From: Aromatoleum aromaticum EbN1
Lineage (GTDB): Bacteria > Pseudomonadota > Gammaproteobacteria > Burkholderiales > Rhodocyclaceae
Direction of reading: 5' to 3'
Length of the DNA stretch: 64,000 nt
Assembly: GCF_000025965.1 (NCBI RefSeq)
Contig: NC_006513.1
Location: 4,209,400-4,273,399, forward strand
Shown here: in pieces, positions 1 through 8,658 of the stretch
How the letters are laid out: the number at the start of each line of letters is the position of its first letter
Numbering within the stretch: position 1 is the stretch's first letter
Notes under the pieces: generated by a model
What the model saw: only the letters and a program-made list of their open reading frames with translations
What the model was told of the DNA's origin: nothing
The model's database searches: none
Made by a program: the position numbers and the translations under genes

Positions 1-1239
1 GTCGACATCCCCAAGGATGTCTCGATGCACAAATGCGAATTCGAGTACCCGAAAGAGGTCTCGATGCGTTCGTACAATCCGGTGCTCAAGGGCCACCAGG
101 GGCAGATCCGCAAAGCCGTGCAGCTGCTGCTCGAAGCCAAGCGCCCGATGATCTACACCGGCGGCGGTGTCGTGCTGTCGGATGCGGCCGAACAGCTCAC
201 CAAACTCACCCGCCTGCTCGGGTTCCCGATCACCAACACGCTGATGGGTCTGGGCGGCTACCCGGCGAGCGACCGCCAGTACCTTGGCATGCCCGGCATG
301 CACGGCACCTACGAAGCCAACATGGCGATGCATTACAGCGACGTGCTGCTCGCCATCGGCGCGCGCTTCGACGATCGCGTCATCGGTGATCCGGCCAATT
401 TCGCCGAGGAGCCGCGCAAGATCATCCACGTCGACATCGATCCGTCGTCGATCTCGAAGCGCGTCCGCGTCGATGTCCCGATCGTCGGCGATGTCAAGGA
501 AGTACTCGAAGAGATGATCCGGCAGATCGAAGCCTCGTCCGCCCGCCCGGACGTCGAAACCGTCGGCACGTGGTGGAAGCAGGTTGACGAATGGCGCCGC
601 CGCGAGTGCATGAAGTTCAAGAACTCGGACGAGATCATCAAGCCGCAGTTCGTGATCCAGAAGCTATGGGAAGTGACCGGCGGCGACGCCTTCATCACAT
701 CCGACGTCGGCCAGCATCAGATGTGGGCCTCGCAGTACTACCGCTTCGACAAGCCGCGCCGCTGGCTCAACTCCGGCGGCCTCGGCACGATGGGCGTCGG
801 CCTGCCGTACGCTATGGGTGCGCAGCTCGCGCACCCCGGGTCCCAGGTCGCATGCGTCACCGGCGAAGCGTCGATCCAGATGAACATCCAGGAATTGTCG
901 ACGTGCAAGCAGTTCCGGCTGCCGATCAAGATCGTGAACCTGAACAACCGCTACCTCGGCATGGTCCGCCAGTGGCAGCAGCTCTTCCACGGCGAGCGCT
1001 ACTCCGAGTCCTACATGGATTCGCTGCCCGATTTCGCGAAGCTCGCCGAATCCTACGGTCACGTCGGCTTCAGGATCGAAAAGCCGGCTGACGTGGAAGG
1101 CGCGCTGCGTGAAGCTTTCGGCCGCAAGAACGACCTGGTGTTTCTCGACTTCCAGATCGACCAGACCGAAAACGTTTACCCCATGGTTCAGGGCGGCAAG
1201 GGTCTCACCGAGATGATCCTGTCCGCCGAAGACCTGTAA
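1..1239 (+). CDS. ilvI: Acetolactate synthase large subunit, 5' end outside the window
   Basis: Catalytic subunit of acetohydroxyacid synthase, a ThDP/FAD enzyme that condenses two pyruvates, or pyruvate with 2-oxobutyrate, in the first common step of valine, leucine and isoleucine synthesis. The frame is open from base 1, so the N-terminal pyrimidine-binding domain lies outside the window and about 412 residues are visible. The central domain and the C-terminal ThDP-binding domain are present, including GGLGTMGVGLPYAMGAQLA and the segment TGEASIQMNIQEL ending in NN. The diphosphate motif reads G-E-A-S where many relatives have G-D-G-S. It is followed by ilvH and ilvC in the usual order, which supports the call. 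Confidence 0.95.
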   Translation, partial: VDIPKDVSMHKCEFEYPKEVSMRSYNPVLKGHQGQIRKAVQLLLEAKRPMIYTGGGVVLSDAAEQLTKLTRLLGFPITNTLMGLGGYPASDRQYLGMPGMHGTYEANMAMHYSDVLLAIGARFDDRVIGDPANFAEEPRKIIHVDIDPSSISKRVRVDVPIVGDVKEVLEEMIRQIEASSARPDVETVGTWWKQVDEWRRRECMKFKNSDEIIKPQFVIQKLWEVTGGDAFITSDVGQHQMWASQYYRFDKPRRWLNSGGLGTMGVGLPYAMGAQLAHPGSQVACVTGEASIQMNIQELSTCKQFRLPIKIVNLNNRYLGMVRQWQQLFHGERYSESYMDSLPDFAKLAESYGHVGFRIEKPADVEGALREAFGRKNDLVFLDFQIDQTENVYPMVQGGKGLTEMILSAEDL

Positions 1240-1385
1240 TCACCGTTCGTTTCGCGGCGCGCGCCGACACCCCCGGCGCGCCGTGCGACGGGGCGCTTAC
1301 CGGCCCCCGCCGCCGCGGATGCCGGCTTCCGGCAGTCCGTATCCGCGGAAGCACGGTTCAATCGTAGACCTCGAAAGAGAACATC

Positions 1386-1877
1386 ATGAGACACGTCATC
1401 TCCCTGCTGATCGAGAACGAATCCGGCGCGCTGTCGCGTGTCTCGGGATTGTTCTCGGCGCGCGGCTACAACATCGAATCGCTGACCGTGGCGCCCACCG
1501 AGGACGCCTCGATGTCACGCATGACCATCGTCACGTCCGGCTCCGACGACATCATCGAGCAGATCACCAAGCAGCTCAACAAGCTCGTCGAAGTCATCAA
1601 GGTCGTCGACATTTCCGAATCGGCGCACATCGAGCGCGAGCTGATGATCACGAAAGTCCGCGCAACCGGCAAGGACCGCGACGAGATGAAACGCATGGCG
1701 GACATCTTTCGCGCCCGCGTCATCGACGTGACCGACACCTCCTACGTGATCGAACTCACCGGCAACCAGTCGAAGCTCGATGCCTTCATCGATGCCATCG
1801 AGCCGGCGCTGATCCTCGAAATCGTCCGCTCCGGCGTATGCGGCATCGGCCGTGGCGACCGCATCCTGAAAGTCTGA
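1386..1877 (+). CDS. ilvH: Acetolactate synthase small (regulatory) subunit
   Basis: Regulatory partner of the large subunit. It binds valine through its N-terminal ACT domain and stimulates catalysis. The protein is 163 residues, the normal size of a short IlvH/IlvN. It opens with RHVISLLIENESGALSRVSG, a typical ACT start, and has a second regulatory domain from about residue 80. The chosen ATG follows a purine-rich GAAAGAGAA stretch. It lies 146 bases after ilvI and 114 bases before ilvC, so co-transcription with ilvI is likely, while ilvC may also have its own promoter. Confidence 0.95.
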   Translation: MRHVISLLIENESGALSRVSGLFSARGYNIESLTVAPTEDASMSRMTIVTSGSDDIIEQITKQLNKLVEVIKVVDISESAHIERELMITKVRATGKDRDEMKRMADIFRARVIDVTDTSYVIELTGNQSKLDAFIDAIEPALILEIVRSGVCGIGRGDRILKV

Positions 1878-1918
1878 CGCCGAACTCATCTGCCAAAATC
1901 ACCCGCCGGCCGAACCAT

Positions 1919-1946
1919 TTGCGACCGGTGCGAGCGCCGCTATCAT
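1919..1946 (+). promoter_or_regulatory. Candidate sigma-70 promoter for ilvC
   Basis: TTGCGA at 1919-1924 and TATCAT at 1941-1946 are separated by 16 bases in the ilvH-ilvC gap, about 45 bases before the ilvC start. It fits an extra internal promoter in the ilv operon. This is pattern-based only. Confidence 0.45.
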
Positions 1947-1991
1947 GGCGGGCGCCGGAAGCACTCCCCATCGAAAGCTGAAAGGAACAAC

Positions 1992-3008
1992 ATGAAAGTC
2001 TATTACGACAAGGACGCCGACCTCTCCCTGATCAAGGGCAAGCAGATCACCATCGTCGGCTACGGCTCGCAGGGTCACGCGCATGCGCAGAACCTGAAGG
2101 ATTCCGGCTGCAAGGTCACGGTCGGCCTGCGCAAGAGCGGCGCCTCCTGGAAGAAGGCCGAAGCCGCCGGTCTCGACGTCCGGGAAGTCGCAGAAGCCGT
2201 CAGCAATGCCGACATCGTCATGATCCTGCTGCCCGACGAGAACATCCCCGGCGTCTATTACAACGACGTCGAGCCGAACATCAAGCAGGGCGCGACGCTC
2301 GCGTTCGCGCACGGCTTCAACGTGCATTACAACCAGGTCGTGCCGCGCGACGACCTCGATGTCATCATGGTGGCGCCGAAGGGCCCAGGCCACACCGTGC
2401 GTTCGGAATACCTCAAGGGCGGCGGCGTGCCGTCCCTGATCGCGGTGCATCAGGACCGCTCCGGCAAGGCCAAGGACATCGCGCTGTCGTACGCCGCGGC
2501 CAACGGCGGCACCAAGGGCGGTGTCATCGAGACGAACTTCCGCGAAGAAACCGAGACCGATCTCTTCGGCGAACAGGCCGTGCTGTGCGGCGGCGCCGTC
2601 GAGCTCGTGAAAATGGGCTTCGAGACGCTGACCGAAGCCGGCTACGCGCCCGAGATGGCCTACTTCGAGTGCCTGCACGAGCTCAAGCTGATCGTCGACC
2701 TGATGTACGAAGGCGGCATCGCGAACATGAACTACTCGATCTCGAACAATGCGGAGTACGGCGAGTACGTGACCGGCCCGGAAGTCATCAACGAGCAGTC
2801 GCGCGAAGCGATGCGCGCCGCCCTGAAGCGCATCCAGACCGGCGAGTACGCGAAGATGTTCATCCAGGAAGGCCGCACGAACTACCCGTCGATGACGGCG
2901 CGCCGGCGCCTGAACGCAGCGCATCCGATCGAGCAGGTCGGCGGCCAGCTGCGCGACATGATGCCGTGGATCAAGAAGAACAAGCTCGTCGATCAGTCGA
3001 AAAACTGA
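1992..3008 (+). CDS. ilvC: Ketol-acid reductoisomerase (NADP+), class I
   Basis: Isomerises and reduces acetolactate or acetohydroxybutyrate to the dihydroxy acid, using NADPH and magnesium, in the second common step of branched-chain amino acid synthesis. At 338 residues it is the short class I form. The Rossmann glycine-rich segment [15 protein letters not shown] is near residue 25. The C-terminal knotted domain carries the metal ligands in [14 protein letters not shown] and the [17 protein letters not shown] helix. The ATG follows AAAGGAACA. A strong terminator follows the stop codon, so this closes the ilv transcript. Confidence 0.97.
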   Translation: MKVYYDKDADLSLIKGKQITIVGYGSQGHAHAQNLKDSGCKVTVGLRKSGASWKKAEAAGLDVREVAEAVSNADIVMILLPDENIPGVYYNDVEPNIKQGATLAFAHGFNVHYNQVVPRDDLDVIMVAPKGPGHTVRSEYLKGGGVPSLIAVHQDRSGKAKDIALSYAAANGGTKGGVIETNFREETETDLFGEQAVLCGGAVELVKMGFETLTEAGYAPEMAYFECLHELKLIVDLMYEGGIANMNYSISNNAEYGEYVTGPEVINEQSREAMRAALKRIQTGEYAKMFIQEGRTNYPSMTARRRLNAAHPIEQVGGQLRDMMPWIKKNKLVDQSKN

Positions 3009-3023
3009 GCTGTCTCGAACAAC

Positions 3024-3063
3024 AGGCCGGGTTCCGCGTCTTGCCGGAACCCGGCCTTTTTTT
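3024..3063 (+). terminator. Rho-independent terminator after ilvC
   Basis: A perfect 11-bp stem (3025-3035 pairing with 3046-3056, GGCCGGGTTCC against GGAACCCGGCC) with a 10-base loop is followed by seven T residues. Confidence 0.92.
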
Positions 3064-3077
3064 ATCTCGAGGACATC

Positions 3078-3725
3078 ATGTCCAACAATTACCCCCATCC
3101 GCTCCTCGCCCGCGAAGGCTGGCCTTTCATCGCGATCGCCCTGGCGGTCGCGCTGGTCATCAACGGCGCGGCCGGCTTCGGCTGGGCGCTGCCGTTCTGG
3201 CTGCTGTTCATCTTCGTCGTGCAGTTCTTCCGCGATCCGCCGCGGCCGATCCCGCAGGGCGCGAAAGACGTGCTGTCGCCTGCCGACGGCCGGATCGTCG
3301 CGATCGAGCCGGTACGCGATCCGTATCTCGACCGGGACAGCGTCAAGATCAGCGTGTTCATGAACGTGTTCAACGTTCACTCGAATCGCAGCCCGGTCGA
3401 TGGCGAAGTCGTCGCACGCTGGTACAACGCCGGGCGTTTCGTCAATGCCGCGCTCGACAAGGCCTCGGTGGAGAACGAACGCAATGCGCTGCACCTGCGC
3501 ACGCGGGACGGGCACGACGTCACCTGCGTGCAGGTCGCCGGCCTGATCGCACGGCGCATTCTGTGCTACGTCGAAGCGGGAGCGTCGCTTGCCCGTGGAC
3601 AACGCTACGGCTTCATCCGTTTCGGCTCGCGCGTCGATGTCTACCTGCCCGCGGGCAGCCGCGCCCGGGTGACGATCGGCGACAAGGTTTCGGCATCGAG
3701 CACGATTCTGGCCGAGCTGCCCTGA
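3078..3725 (+). CDS. psd: Phosphatidylserine decarboxylase, short form
   Basis: Pyruvoyl-dependent inner-membrane enzyme that converts phosphatidylserine to phosphatidylethanolamine. The protein is 215 residues, matching the short archaetidylserine-decarboxylase-like form rather than the roughly 300-residue E. coli type. The N-terminus carries two hydrophobic segments (about residues 15-50). SPADGRIV and the [14 protein letters not shown] region are present, and [10 protein letters not shown] near residue 181 contains the Gly-Ser bond expected to be cleaved autocatalytically into beta and alpha chains. The ATG follows GAGGAC. pssA, which makes its substrate, is the next gene. Confidence 0.93.
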   Translation: MSNNYPHPLLAREGWPFIAIALAVALVINGAAGFGWALPFWLLFIFVVQFFRDPPRPIPQGAKDVLSPADGRIVAIEPVRDPYLDRDSVKISVFMNVFNVHSNRSPVDGEVVARWYNAGRFVNAALDKASVENERNALHLRTRDGHDVTCVQVAGLIARRILCYVEAGASLARGQRYGFIRFGSRVDVYLPAGSRARVTIGDKVSASSTILAELP

Positions 3726-3811
3726 TGATTGCGCGGGGCATTTCATGACATCCCGGGGCTGCGCTAGAATCGGCATTCGGCATCCCGGCCCATAGCGGAA
3801 CACGCCTCTTC

Positions 3812-4585
3812 ATGCCCATGATCTCCCCCGAGAAACGCCGGCGCGGCATCTACATCCTGCCGAACCTCTTCACCACCGCGGCGCTGTTCGCCGGTTTCTA
3901 CGCGATCGTGCAGGCGATGAACCTGCGTTTCGAACATGCGGCGGTGGCGATCTTCGTCGCGATGGTCCTCGACGGCCTCGACGGCCGTGTTGCGCGCCTG
4001 ACCCACACGCAGAGCGAGTTCGGCGCCGAATATGATTCGCTTTCCGACATGGTTTCGTTCGGCGCGGCCCCGGCATTGGTGATGTACGAGTGGGCGCTCA
4101 AGGACATGGGGAAACTCGGCTGGATCGCGGCGTTCATCTATTGTGCCGGCGCGGCGCTGCGATTGGCCCGCTTCAACACCAACATCGATGTCATCGACAA
4201 GCGCTACTTCCAGGGGCTGCCCAGTCCTGCCGCCGCGGCGTTGATCGCGGGGCTGGTGTGGGTGATCATCGACAACGGGCTGACGGGCGAAGACGTGCGG
4301 TGGTTCGCCGCGGCGCTGACGATCTTCAGCGGTCTGTCGATGGTCAGCAACGTGCTCTTCTGGAGCGGCAAGAGCATCAACCTGCGCAAGAGCGTGCCGT
4401 TCATCGTCGTCATCGCGCTGGTGCTGGCCTTCGCACTGGTGTCGAGTTACCCGCCAGGCGTACTGTTTGCCCTTTTCCTCGGCTACGCCGTCTCCGGCTA
4501 CGTGGTCTACATCTGGCGCTTCATGCAGCGACGGCGCACGCAAGAGGCGGCCGTCGAACCGCGAGACGACGAACCGCCGCCCTGA
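3812..4585 (+). CDS. pssA: CDP-diacylglycerol--serine O-phosphatidyltransferase
   Basis: Integral membrane enzyme that makes phosphatidylserine from CDP-diacylglycerol and serine, supplying the decarboxylase encoded just upstream. The CDP-alcohol phosphatidyltransferase signature is complete: DGLDGRVARLTHTQSEFG followed by AEYDSLSDMVSFG, with the acidic metal ligands of the DGxxAR-Gxxx-DxxxD pattern. About six to eight hydrophobic segments fill the 257 residues. The C-terminus is charged (RRRTQEAA). The gene lies 86 bases after psd on the same strand and is probably co-transcribed with it. Confidence 0.94.
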   Translation: MPMISPEKRRRGIYILPNLFTTAALFAGFYAIVQAMNLRFEHAAVAIFVAMVLDGLDGRVARLTHTQSEFGAEYDSLSDMVSFGAAPALVMYEWALKDMGKLGWIAAFIYCAGAALRLARFNTNIDVIDKRYFQGLPSPAAAALIAGLVWVIIDNGLTGEDVRWFAAALTIFSGLSMVSNVLFWSGKSINLRKSVPFIVVIALVLAFALVSSYPPGVLFALFLGYAVSGYVVYIWRFMQRRRTQEAAVEPRDDEPPP

Positions 4586-4630
4586 TCCGGCCGCACCACC
4601 CCTGACGATTCGCCGGCGGATGCCGCTCCC

Positions 4631-5563
4631 TCAGGCGCGCAGCTCCGCAGTCAAGCGTTTCAGGTCGAGCGTGCGGGCACGCTGGGCGATTTCCGGCGCA
4701 TAGCGGTCCTGCAGGCCGCGCGCGCTGTCCGTCAGCTGAGCGAAACTCGTCTTCAGCGCCGCCGTGTCGAGCTTGCGCCCGTCCGCGTAATAGCGCTTCG
4801 CGACATGCCCCAGCGCATAGGTCGTCGCGAACGAGAACGCCGAGCCCGTCGCCTCGCTGCCGATCGTCCGGCCCGCGCGGCCCAGCACCTTGCCGAGCAG
4901 CCCGCCGACGAGCTTGCGGCCGAACTGCTCGACGTACTGCGACGTCAGGCCGACTCCGACGGTCGCGAGAAAATCGGCGATGTGCCGCCGGTCCAGTTCG
5001 AAGCCGTACGTCTTGCCAACGCGATACACGAGCCGCGTCTGCAGTGGGATGATCGCCATCGACGCCAGCGACTCGGGCAGCAATTCCAGCGCGCCGTTGA
5101 GGATCGCGGCGTTGAGGATCATCTTGTCGAGTTCGGCCTGGTCGGGTCCAGCGGCAGCGGGTATTTCGGGGATTGGCTTGTCTACCGGCGCTTCGGCAAG
5201 CGCATCGGCGTCGCGCACGATTGCCGCCCACGCGGCCCGCGCGAGTCCCAGCACGCCGCTGAGCCGGTCGAGAAAAGCCGTCTCGCCGGCGTCATGCACG
5301 CCGTCCGCATCACACACCCCGACCGCCATCTCGAACGCGAGCTGGCGCAGTTCCGGACTGCCGAGCGCTTCGACCGCCTGTTCGAGGCTGATGCGCTTGA
5401 GCAGCACGTCCTGATAGATCGGCATGAAGTCGATGCCGGCTTGCGCCGACAGCGACTCGGCGACGCGGCGCACGTGTTCGCGCTCGCGCGGGTCCTGGTG
5501 CCCGTCGGCAAATGCCGCCATCAGGCAGATCGTGATCAGGGAGCGGGTCTGTTCGGGATTCAT
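4631..5563 (-). CDS. TerB-like / DUF697-like (YcjF type) protein of unknown function
   Basis: 310 residues. The N-terminal 120 residues resemble a TerB-type helical domain (AAFADGHQDPREREHVRRV, then VCDADGVHDAGETAFL, two acidic repeat-like segments that could bind metal). Residues from about 150 resemble the DUF697/YcjF family, with several amphipathic or hydrophobic helices (ELLPESLASMAIIPLQTRLVY, and a glycine-rich run GGLLGKVLGRAGRTIGSEATG). This suggests a membrane-associated protein. It is convergent with pssA and followed on the same strand by the two-component genes with a gap of about 50 bases. No function can be assigned. Confidence 0.75.
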   Translation of the reverse strand: MNPEQTRSLITICLMAAFADGHQDPREREHVRRVAESLSAQAGIDFMPIYQDVLLKRISLEQAVEALGSPELRQLAFEMAVGVCDADGVHDAGETAFLDRLSGVLGLARAAWAAIVRDADALAEAPVDKPIPEIPAAAGPDQAELDKMILNAAILNGALELLPESLASMAIIPLQTRLVYRVGKTYGFELDRRHIADFLATVGVGLTSQYVEQFGRKLVGGLLGKVLGRAGRTIGSEATGSAFSFATTYALGHVAKRYYADGRKLDTAALKTSFAQLTDSARGLQDRYAPEIAQRARTLDLKRLTAELRA

Positions 5564-5616
5564 CGATATCTCTCACGGTACGTTGGAAAATTGGAAGGCC
5601 GGGCTCGCGGCGAAAC

Positions 5617-6981
5617 CTACGCCGCCGGCAGCGTGAGCACGACGCGCAGGCCGCCGGCCAAGGCAGGGTCCAGCCGCACGTCACCACCATAGAGCTGCGC
5701 GAGGTCACGCACGATCGCCAACCCGAGCCCAGAGCCGGGCGTGCGTTCGTCGGCGCGCACGCCGCGACCGAACACGGATTCGCGCTCCGGCGCAGCAAGC
5801 CCTGGGCCGTCATCCTCGACGACGATCACGAGCTGGTGACGCTCGACCGCCACGCGAATCTCGACACGGTGACGCGCCCATTTGCAGGCGTTGTCGACGA
5901 GGTTTCCGAGCATTTCCTGGAAATCCTGCTCTTCGCCGCGAAAAGCGGGATCACCGGCGCAGGCTTCGATCGCAATCTCGAGGTCGCGTTCCGCATGCAG
6001 GCGTTTCATCACCCGTACCAGCGATTCGACCAGCGGAAGCACCGCCGTGCGCATTCCGGGCACTTGCACTGCAGCGGCGGCGCGCGCGCGCGCCAGATGA
6101 TAGTCGACCTGGCGCCGGGCGGTCGCGACCTGCTCGGCGACGAGACGTGCGAGCGGGCCGTCCTCGCACGCCGCGGCGTTGCCGAGCACCGCCAGCGGCG
6201 TCTTGACCGCGTGGGCGAGATTGCCCGCCTGCGTGCGCGCGCGGGTAACCACTTCGGCGTCGTGCTGCAGCAGTGCGTTGAGTTCGTCGACAAGCGGCTG
6301 CACTTCGTTCGGATAGGCGTCGTTCAGGCGCCGCGTGCGACCGTCGCGCACTTCGCCGAGCGCGCTGCGCAACCGGCGCAGCGGCGCAAGTCCGACCGAT
6401 ACCTGGAGCACCGCTGCAACGACGAGACCGGCCGCCAGCACGCCGAGCGCGATCGCAAGCAGGCCGACGAACTCGCGCACCGGGTCGGTCATGGCGCGCT
6501 CGTCCGCGGCGACGATCAGGCGCAGCGGCTGATCGGGGAAAGCAGCCGGCCGGACTACGCGCTCCATCATCACCACGTGGGCGCGGTCCGGTCCGACGAT
6601 GCGGTGGACGTGGAGTTCGCCGTCGGCCGGGCTGTCCGGCGGCACGCGGAGCGTCGTGTCCCACTGCGAACGCGAACGCAGCACCGCGGGCAGCGCCCCG
6701 TCCCCAGTGCGGTCGATTTGCCAGTAAAGTCCCGAGTACGGCTTCTGCAGCCGCGGGTCGCTCAGTTCGGCGCGCAATTGCGGGGTGCCGTCGATGGCGA
6801 AATCGAGATTCGCGGTGAGCTGGTCGAGATGGATGCGCAGTTCGGCTTCGAACCGCTCCGCGACGTGGTGCCGGAAAAGATCGGCGAGAACGAACCCGGT
6901 CACCGTCAGCGTCCCGAGGATCCACACCAGGCTGCCGGCGAGCAGGCGCAAGCGCAGCGAACCGGGCGGTGCGCCGAACAT
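5617..6981 (-). CDS. Two-component sensor histidine kinase (PhoQ/QseC-like)
   Basis: Inner-membrane sensor kinase of 454 residues. One membrane segment lies at about residues 12-32 and a second at about 171-195, enclosing a periplasmic region of about 140 residues. A HAMP-like linker follows, then the phospho-acceptor His257 in GNLAHAVKTPLAVLGN. The ATPase domain shows the N box (GNLVDNACKWA) and the G boxes (EDDGPGLAAPERE, GSGLGLAIV). The chosen ATG lies 2 bases after the response regulator stop; the frame is open further upstream, but that part overlaps the regulator and lacks domain similarity. It is the partner of the adjacent regulator. The ligand is unknown. Confidence 0.92.
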   Translation of the reverse strand: MFGAPPGSLRLRLLAGSLVWILGTLTVTGFVLADLFRHHVAERFEAELRIHLDQLTANLDFAIDGTPQLRAELSDPRLQKPYSGLYWQIDRTGDGALPAVLRSRSQWDTTLRVPPDSPADGELHVHRIVGPDRAHVVMMERVVRPAAFPDQPLRLIVAADERAMTDPVREFVGLLAIALGVLAAGLVVAAVLQVSVGLAPLRRLRSALGEVRDGRTRRLNDAYPNEVQPLVDELNALLQHDAEVVTRARTQAGNLAHAVKTPLAVLGNAAACEDGPLARLVAEQVATARRQVDYHLARARAAAAVQVPGMRTAVLPLVESLVRVMKRLHAERDLEIAIEACAGDPAFRGEEQDFQEMLGNLVDNACKWARHRVEIRVAVERHQLVIVVEDDGPGLAAPERESVFGRGVRADERTPGSGLGLAIVRDLAQLYGGDVRLDPALAGGLRVVLTLPAA

Positions 6982-6983
6982 GT

Positions 6984-7646
6984 TCACGCGGGACAAACCA
7001 TGCGGTAGCCGAGGCCCCTGACTGTTTCGATCATCCCGGCGGGAAGCTTCTTGCGCAGACGACCGATGAAGACTTCGATGGTATTCGAATCGCGGTCGAA
7101 ATCCTGGGCGTAGATGTGCTCGGTGAGATCGCTGCGCGACACGATCTCGCCCTGGTGGTGCATCAGGTAATCCAGCACGCGCAGTTCGTGGCTGGTCAGG
7201 TTCACCGCGTCGCCATTCACGCTGACACGTCCGGCACGCGTGTCGAGCAACACCGGACCGCACGCGAGCTCGGCGCTGGCGTGGCCGCCGGCGCGCCGGA
7301 TCAGCGCCCGCAGGCGCGCGAGAAGCTCTTCCATGTGGAACGGCTTGGTGAGGTAGTCGTCGGCACCGGCATCGATCCCGGCGACTTTTTCATGCCAGTT
7401 GTCGCGTGCGGTAAGGATCAACACGGGCATCGTGCGTCCTGCGGCGCGCCATTTCTTCAGCACCGTGATCCCGTCCATCAGCGGCAGGCCGAGATCGAGC
7501 ACCACCGCGTCGAGCGGCTCGACGTCGCCGATGAAGTGGGCATCCCGCCCGTTGTCGGCACGGTCGACCGCGTAGCCGGCAGCGGCGAGCGCTTCGACAA
7601 GCTGCGCGGCGAGTGTCGGTTCGTCTTCGACGACCAGGATATGCAT
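6984..7646 (-). CDS. OmpR/PhoP-family response regulator
   Basis: DNA-binding regulator of 220 residues. The receiver domain has acidic residues E7 and D8, phospho-acceptor D51 in VVLDLGLPLMDG, the LTARD switch segment and the DDYLTKPF lysine. A winged-helix domain follows, with LTSHELRVLDYLMHHQGEIVSR and the recognition region NTIEVFIGRLRKKL. It most resembles the QseB/PmrA/TctD branch by recall. Its ATG overlaps the PepSY gene stop (TGATG), and the kinase gene follows after 2 bases, so the three genes form one operon. The 39-bp elements at 8048 and 9168 are its likely targets. Confidence 0.93.
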   Translation of the reverse strand: MHILVVEDEPTLAAQLVEALAAAGYAVDRADNGRDAHFIGDVEPLDAVVLDLGLPLMDGITVLKKWRAAGRTMPVLILTARDNWHEKVAGIDAGADDYLTKPFHMEELLARLRALIRRAGGHASAELACGPVLLDTRAGRVSVNGDAVNLTSHELRVLDYLMHHQGEIVSRSDLTEHIYAQDFDRDSNTIEVFIGRLRKKLPAGMIETVRGLGYRMVCPA

Positions 7647-7981
7647 CAGCGCTTTCCCCCTGTTCCCGGTGCACGTTCGCGATCACGCAGGACGACTCCG
7701 TCGCGTGCGTCGATCTCCAGTTTGACGAGCGCCCCGCCCGCCTTCAGCACCTTGATTTCGTATATCCAGCGGCCCTTTTCCTGTTCGAGCTCGACTTCGA
7801 TGACCTGTCCCGGGTGATCGCGCTCGACGTTGTCGAGTATCCGTTGCAGCGGCATCACCTCGCCCTGCTCGACCGCGCGGCGGGCGCGATCGTGGTCGTG
7901 CTCGTCATCGGCGAGAAGAGCAGACGGTCCCAAGGCAAGGACGGACGACACGATGACGGCAATGAGGGAAACGAAGCGCAC
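7646..7981 (-). CDS. Exported PepSY-domain protein
   Basis: 111 residues with a Sec signal peptide (RFVSLIAVIVSSVLALGPSALLA, cleavage near residue 24). A PepSY-like fold follows, in which QRILDNVERDHPGQVIEVELEQ leads into a strand-rich KGRWIYEIKVLKAGG and a final beta hairpin. PepSY proteins are periplasmic and are often encoded beside OmpR-type two-component systems, where some are thought to influence signalling. This is the first gene of the operon with the regulator and kinase, and it shares a divergent control region with the SHP cytochrome gene. Confidence 0.85.
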   Translation of the reverse strand: MRFVSLIAVIVSSVLALGPSALLADDEHDHDRARRAVEQGEVMPLQRILDNVERDHPGQVIEVELEQEKGRWIYEIKVLKAGGALVKLEIDARDGVVLRDRERAPGTGGKR

Positions 7982-8047
7982 GAGTGACTCCTGGTTGTAG
8001 CGATCTGCTGCGAGTGTTCCGGCAGCCCCGTTTTTAGCAGCGTCGCC

Positions 8048-8086
8048 ATGAACGCACCGTGAACGGCTGCTTCAGCTTCGGTTCAG
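8048..8086 (+). promoter_or_regulatory. Candidate response-regulator operator, copy 1
   Basis: This 39-bp element has the plan TGAAC-N6-TGAAC-N5-CTTCA-N6-GTTCA, that is two direct half-sites and their two inverted partners at about 11-bp steps. It lies in the gap between the divergent PepSY/regulator/kinase operon and the SHP gene. A near copy stands at 9168-9206. The CTTCAG-N5-GTTCAG half has the same geometry as PmrA/QseB-type boxes. The protein that binds it is inferred. Confidence 0.6.
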
Positions 8087-8178
8087 GTAGGTCTTTCCAC
8101 ACTGCAGTCACGGTTCGCAATGGCCCTCACCAGCCCTCTCGCCCGGAACCACAGTGCCGCCACGACAAGGATGAAAAC

Positions 8179-8595
8179 ATGACCCCCACACGCTATGCAA
8201 TCGGTTTCCTTTGCGCCTTCGGCCTCGCATCGACGGCAATCGGCGGCCCGCGGGAAACCCTGATCGATCGCTATGCCGCAGCGGCAAAGGCAGCCGATCC
8301 GAGTTTCGTCGGGTTTTCGGCCGCCCGCGGCGAAACCCTGCATCGCACGCAACACAACATGGGCAAGGCCGACACCCCGGCCTGCACGTCCTGCCACGGA
8401 AACGACACGCGCAGCGCCGGCCGCACCCGCACCCGCAAGCCGATCGAGCCAATGGCGCTGTCGGTTTCACCGGAGCGTTACAAGGACGCCGCGAAAGTTG
8501 AAAAGTGGTTCAAACGCAATTGCGACGAAGTACTGGGCCGCGAATGCACTCCGCTCGAAAAGGGGGACTGGCTCGCCTACATGATGAATCAGTGA
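8179..8595 (+). CDS. SHP-type monoheme cytochrome c (DUF1924 family)
   Basis: Periplasmic c-type cytochrome of 138 residues. It has a signal peptide (about residues 1-22), one heme site CTSCH, and a C-terminal pair of cysteines in NCDEVLGRECTP. That arrangement matches the sphaeroides heme protein (SHP) family, in which an asparagine and a disulfide shape an oxygen- or NO-reactive heme. Known SHP genes sit beside a diheme cytochrome and a membrane cytochrome b. Here the diheme gene follows at once and a flavocytochrome lies two genes on. The ATG at 8179 was chosen because the open frame before it lacks a signal-like sequence and covers the operator. Confidence 0.85.
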   Translation: MTPTRYAIGFLCAFGLASTAIGGPRETLIDRYAAAAKAADPSFVGFSAARGETLHRTQHNMGKADTPACTSCHGNDTRSAGRTRTRKPIEPMALSVSPERYKDAAKVEKWFKRNCDEVLGRECTPLEKGDWLAYMMNQ

Positions 8596-8658
8596 TCGCC
8601 CTTCCCCACCCTTCCGCGCCCTGCCGAATCGTTTTGCCTCCCACGAAAGGAGAATCGC

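Noticed and set aside
1899-3803. Open frame of 634 codons on the minus strand
   Set aside because: It is antisense to ilvC and psd, both certain genes with their own signals.
5617-7263. Longer start for the histidine kinase at 7263
   Set aside because: The extra 94 codons lie inside the response regulator gene and are arginine-rich shadow sequence. The ATG at 6981 follows the regulator stop by 2 bases and leads into the first membrane helix.
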